7,633 nt of DNA from contig DFEL01000186.1 of assembly GCA_002369055.1 (NCBI GenBank), positions 1 through 7,633 of the forward strand, given 5' to 3'. The notes under the pieces were generated by a model that searched no databases, was not told the DNA's origin, and saw nothing but the letters and a program-made list of their open reading frames with translations. Made by a program: the position numbers and the translations under genes. Source of the DNA: Cyanobacteria bacterium UBA3803 (GTDB taxonomy: Bacteria > Cyanobacteriota > Vampirovibrionia > Gastranaerophilales > Gastranaerophilaceae). Position 1 is the first letter of the stretch, and every line of letters begins with the position of its first letter. Shown one piece after another: positions 4,915 through 7,633 of this stretch.

Positions 4915-5887
4915 ATTTATAAATAGAATTTGGTTTTGGCTTGAAAATTCAAGAATTTTTACTGTGCCAATGTCAATATTTTCGTGGGCTGTTGCTTTTG
5001 TTTTTGCTTTAACTAATGGCGGTAACTTGTTTTATGGATGTTTAGCATTAATAGGAATTTGTTTTGGTCAACTTGCAACAAATCTGTTTGATGATTATGT
5101 TGATTATAAAAAACTTGAAAAAATGGGAACGCTAAACGAACAAACAAAATCAAAGTGTAAATACATAAAAAATGGTGAAGCAACTTTAGAGCAAGTTTTA
5201 AAGGTTGTGGTTATTTATTGCTCAATTGCAACTATAATCGGTGCATTTTTGTTTTTTAAGACCGGTTATCCCGTAATAATTTTTGCACTCTTAGGTGCAA
5301 TTTTTGTTTTGACTTATGCAAAATGGTCAACGGCAGGTATAGGCGAAGTTGCTGTTGGCTTAGCATTTGGACCGATTTTATTTGGCGGTGTTTATTGGGT
5401 TATGACACAAACTTTGGATAAGCACATTTTTCTTATAGGTACAATTGTTGTAATGTTTACCATAGGGCTTTTATATACAAACTCTTTAATGGATTTTGAT
5501 GGGGATAGTGCTTCACACAAAAAAACGTTATGTCGCAGATTTAAGGATAAAAATCAAGCAGTTGCAGGTTATGGAATTATATACGGTCTTGGTTATGGTT
5601 TGTTATCTCTGGCGATAACGTCGGGATATTTACCAAAAATATTTTTAATTACATTTTTTACGGTGCCGTTAGTTGTTGAATTAATAGTTTCAATGTTATT
5701 ATTTAACAGTGATAAAACTTATGTGCCTCAAAAAAGATTTTGGCATTTCCCATTTGAAAATTGGAATAAAATAAAAGATTATCCTGAAATAGCTTCTTTC
5801 AGATTTAGAATGTATCAGGCCAGAAATATTATGATATATACATCTGTATTAATTTGTATTTCAAGAGTTATTTCTGTATATTTTTAA
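4907..5887 (+). CDS. UbiA/MenA-family membrane prenyltransferase
   Basis: This 326-aa protein has about eight or nine hydrophobic segments and belongs to the UbiA superfamily, which attaches a polyprenyl chain to an aromatic or other acceptor in the cytoplasmic membrane. The first Asp-rich motif is NLFDDYVDYKK (residues 59-69; N59, D62, D63, D66), and the second is NSLMDFDGDSASHKKTL (192-208; D196, D198, D200). These bind the Mg-diphosphate of the prenyl donor. The spacing resembles MenA (1,4-dihydroxy-2-naphthoate prenyltransferase, menaquinone synthesis) more than UbiA proper, but residues that fix the acceptor cannot be judged here. A cytosolic loop with GTLNEQTKSKCKYIKNGEAT lies between helices 2 and 3. 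The ATG at 4907 overlaps the previous gene by 8 bases. No other quinone genes are visible, so the substrate stays open. Confidence 0.85.
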   Translation: MLKFINRIWFWLENSRIFTVPMSIFSWAVAFVFALTNGGNLFYGCLALIGICFGQLATNLFDDYVDYKKLEKMGTLNEQTKSKCKYIKNGEATLEQVLKVVVIYCSIATIIGAFLFFKTGYPVIIFALLGAIFVLTYAKWSTAGIGEVAVGLAFGPILFGGVYWVMTQTLDKHIFLIGTIVVMFTIGLLYTNSLMDFDGDSASHKKTLCRRFKDKNQAVAGYGIIYGLGYGLLSLAITSGYLPKIFLITFFTVPLVVELIVSMLLFNSDKTYVPQKRFWHFPFENWNKIKDYPEIASFRFRMYQARNIMIYTSVLICISRVISVYF

Positions 5888-5916
5888 GATATAATTAAGA
5901 AAAAAGGAAAGAAAGT

Positions 5917-7242
5917 ATGAAAAAAACATTAGTAAAATATCCTTATTTAACAAAAGATGTAGAAATATACGAGCGTGAAAATGGTCATAAAATTGTGCTT
6001 GCTCATAAAGAAGGCGGTATGGTAAATATCAGTTCTTGGGTAAGAACAGGCTCAATAAATGAAGACGATATAAATAACGGTATATCACATTTTTTGGAAC
6101 ACTTGATGTTTAAAGGTACACATAAACATAAAGCAGGATATTTTGACAGAACTTTAGAGGCAAAAGGTGCTATTGTTAATGCTGCAACTTGGAAAGATTA
6201 TACATTTTATTATGTAACCTTGCCAAAAGGAGAAGGAAATAAAGATTTTTATGAAGCAATTGAACTTCATGCAGACATGATGCTTGACCCTGTGCTTCCC
6301 GAAGAAGAAATTGGAAGTGAATTTGACTTAAACGATGAGAATGTAAAAGATAAACGTGAAAGACATGTTGTAATAGAAGAAATAAGAATGAGAAAAGACC
6401 AGCCTTGGTCAAAAGTTTATAATGCTGCAAATAATAAAATGTATAAAAAACATCCATATAAGCGTGATGTAATCGGTACTCCGGAAATAATTTCACAAGT
6501 TTCTCAAAAAACAATTATGGATTATTACAAAAAACATTACACTCCAAACAATGTTACAACAATTGTTGTTGGCGATTTTAATCATGAAGAAATTTTGGAA
6601 AAAGTTTGCAAAGAATTTGACTGGAAAAATCGTGAAAATTACGAAAATCCTAAATTTGAAATAGATGAGCCAACAAATCATACAATTTATGTTGAAGATA
6701 CAGCAAGTGTAAATACAGGATTTTTGATGTTTGGCTATTTAACAGCACCTGCTAATAATGTAAAAGATTCTATATTGATGGATTTGATTAATATAATTCT
6801 TGGTGACGGTGATAGTTCAAGATTAAACCAAAATCTGATTGAAAAAGTTGAAGAACCTTTATTTAATTATGTTGGAACAGATTATTATCAATTCCGTGAC
6901 GGCAATAATTTCTTTGTTGAGGCTAATTTTAAACCTGAAAAGAAAGATGAAGCTATTGAGCAATTAAAGCAAGAAATTGATAAAATAAAAACTTCAATTA
7001 CAGAACGAGAATTTAAAAAAGCGGTAAAAAAGACAAAAGCACAATTTGCAAATAATGCGGAAACAGTTTCTGAAATTGCAGATACAATTGGTTCATATAT
7101 GACAGTATGTAATAATTTGGTTTTAATTGAAGATTATTTGGATATTTTAAGTAATCTTACAATAGAAGATGCCCAAGATGCAGCAAAAAGATATTTGAAC
7201 ATAAACAATGCAGTTATTTCTGTTTTAATGCCAAGTAACTGA
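5917..7242 (+). CDS. M16-family zinc metalloprotease (insulinase/processing-peptidase type)
   Basis: This 441-aa protein is an M16B-type peptidase. The inverted zinc motif HFLEH (His58, Glu61 catalytic base, His62) is followed by MFKGT; the third zinc ligand is most likely Glu155 in VVIEEIRM. NAATWKDYTFYYVTL (88-102) and the HPYKRDVIGTPE block (179-190) are typical of the N-terminal domain. The C-terminal domain (about 230-441) has LGDGDSSRLNQNL (295-307) with the conserved SRL. No signal peptide is present, so it is probably cytoplasmic. Compared with the usual PEEEIExER-VVLEEI stretch there is an insertion of about a dozen residues (GSEFDLNDENVKD) before the third ligand. AAGGA (5904-5908) is the ribosome binding site. 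It follows the UbiA-family gene after 29 bases and ends at a strong hairpin. Usual partners (a second M16 subunit) are not adjacent. Specific substrate unknown. Confidence 0.92.
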   Translation: MKKTLVKYPYLTKDVEIYERENGHKIVLAHKEGGMVNISSWVRTGSINEDDINNGISHFLEHLMFKGTHKHKAGYFDRTLEAKGAIVNAATWKDYTFYYVTLPKGEGNKDFYEAIELHADMMLDPVLPEEEIGSEFDLNDENVKDKRERHVVIEEIRMRKDQPWSKVYNAANNKMYKKHPYKRDVIGTPEIISQVSQKTIMDYYKKHYTPNNVTTIVVGDFNHEEILEKVCKEFDWKNRENYENPKFEIDEPTNHTIYVEDTASVNTGFLMFGYLTAPANNVKDSILMDLINIILGDGDSSRLNQNLIEKVEEPLFNYVGTDYYQFRDGNNFFVEANFKPEKKDEAIEQLKQEIDKIKTSITEREFKKAVKKTKAQFANNAETVSEIADTIGSYMTVCNNLVLIEDYLDILSNLTIEDAQDAAKRYLNINNAVISVLMPSN

Positions 7243-7258
7243 TTATCAAAGTGTATAA

Positions 7259-7290
7259 AAAATGTCGGGTTCATAACCCGACATTTTATT
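7259..7290. terminator. Bidirectional rho-independent terminator
   Basis: AAAATGTCGGGTT (7259-7271) and AACCCGACATTTT (7275-7287) form a perfect 13-bp stem around a 3-base loop. The ends are A-rich on the left and T-rich on the right, so it can terminate transcription in both directions. It lies 16 bases after the M16 gene stop and 13 bases beyond the stop of the converging acyl-CoA ligase gene, in the gap where both transcripts end. Confidence 0.93.
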
Positions 7291-7303
7291 ATTTGTAAAA
7301 ATA

Positions 7304-7633
7304 TTATAAATTTAATAATGCTTTTACTTCTTTACGTTTAATCTTTAATGTTGTTGTTTTTGGTAATGATTCTTTATGAACAATAATATTAATTGGTCTT
7401 TTATAAGGTGCAAGCTGTTGTGATAATGTTTTTACCTCATCTCTAACCAATTTATTTAATTCTTCATCAGATTTACCTTCCATAAAAGATTCTCTTGGAA
7501 CGATAACCGCAGCAATATCTTCGGTACCGTCTTTTTCTCCTCCGGTTCTGGAAGAACCCATTACACAAACTTCTGCAAAATGTTCACTTTTTTCTAAAAC
7601 AGCTTCAACTTCTTCAGGGAATACTTTTTTACC
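7304..7633 (-). CDS. AMP-forming acyl-CoA synthetase/ligase, C-terminal part (cut by window edge)
   Basis: The minus-strand frame is open from the window edge to TAA at 7304-7306, giving the last 109 residues of a larger enzyme. It starts in the hinge-following motif GKKVFPEEVEAVLE and continues through VCVMG, IAAVIVP and LAPYKRPINIIV to ELPKT-like ESLPKTTTLKIKRKEV. This is the C-terminal domain of the ANL superfamily (acyl-CoA synthetases, ligases), with the catalytic Lys of motif A10 in TLKIKR. Such enzymes activate a carboxylate, often a fatty acid, with ATP and transfer it to CoA or acyl carrier protein. The ESLPKTTTLKIKR form resembles long-chain fatty acyl-CoA or acyl-ACP synthetases more than acetyl-CoA synthetase. 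The adenylation domain lies outside the window. An internal ATG at about 7561 is not the start, since homology runs upstream of it. Confidence 0.88.
   Translation of the reverse strand, partial: GKKVFPEEVEAVLEKSEHFAEVCVMGSSRTGGEKDGTEDIAAVIVPRESFMEGKSDEELNKLVRDEVKTLSQQLAPYKRPINIIVHKESLPKTTTLKIKRKEVKALLNL

Noticed and set aside
5890..5895. Perfect TATAAT before the M16 gene as an independent promoter
   Set aside because: No acceptable -35 hexamer lies 16-18 bases upstream, and TATAAT is expected by chance in such AT-rich DNA. An internal promoter remains possible but is not supported.
6176..6514. 112-codon open frame on the minus strand inside the M16 gene
   Set aside because: It lies wholly antisense to a well-supported protease gene, is low-complexity (Leu/His/Tyr-rich), and shows no recognisable domain.

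Overview
This AT-rich window (roughly 30% GC by eye) is a dense bacterial housekeeping region. All but two genes lie on the + strand, often overlapping by a few bases. The best guess for the source is a non-photosynthetic relative of cyanobacteria (Melainabacteria/Vampirovibrionia, such as gut Gastranaerophilales). The reasons are that ribosomal protein bL34 begins with a cyanobacteria-like RTLxGT block, bS21 is of the Firmicutes/cyanobacterial VGENESIESALRRF type, and base composition and gene density fit. This placement is inference; an AT-rich Firmicute is the main alternative.

Layout. At the left edge (1-145, - strand) is the 5' part of proC (proline synthesis), divergent from an rpmH-rnpA cluster. 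rpmH (239-391) and rnpA (384-743) overlap, and rnpA overlaps an unrecognised 177-aa gene (736-1269) that sits where many bacteria carry yidD/yidC. rpsU (1339-1512) follows and ends in a clear rho-independent terminator. A gene for an exported protein of unknown function with a CxxC motif (1590-2495) comes next.

A strong sigma70-type promoter (2533-2562) then starts what looks like one transcription unit: yajQ (2625-3125), nanE (3137-3823), a ROK-family sugar kinase (3823-4695), a TTG-started 72-aa protein (4696-4914), a UbiA/MenA-type membrane prenyltransferase (4907-5887) and an M16 zinc protease (5917-7242). A 13-bp hairpin (7259-7290) ends it and also serves the converging gene, the 3' end of an AMP-forming acyl-CoA ligase (7304-7633, - strand).

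How the genes relate. The clearest functional pair is NanE plus the ROK kinase, coupled by a TAATG overlap. Together they would turn N-acetylmannosamine into GlcNAc-6-phosphate via ManNAc-6-phosphate. The rest is core translation/RNA processing (bL34, RNase P protein, bS21), quinone or lipid prenylation, and proteolysis. I see no mobile element, CRISPR array, tRNA, rRNA or defence system. The items most worth a second look are the unknown proteins at 736-1269, 1590-2495 and 4696-4914, and the altered motif in the ROK kinase.
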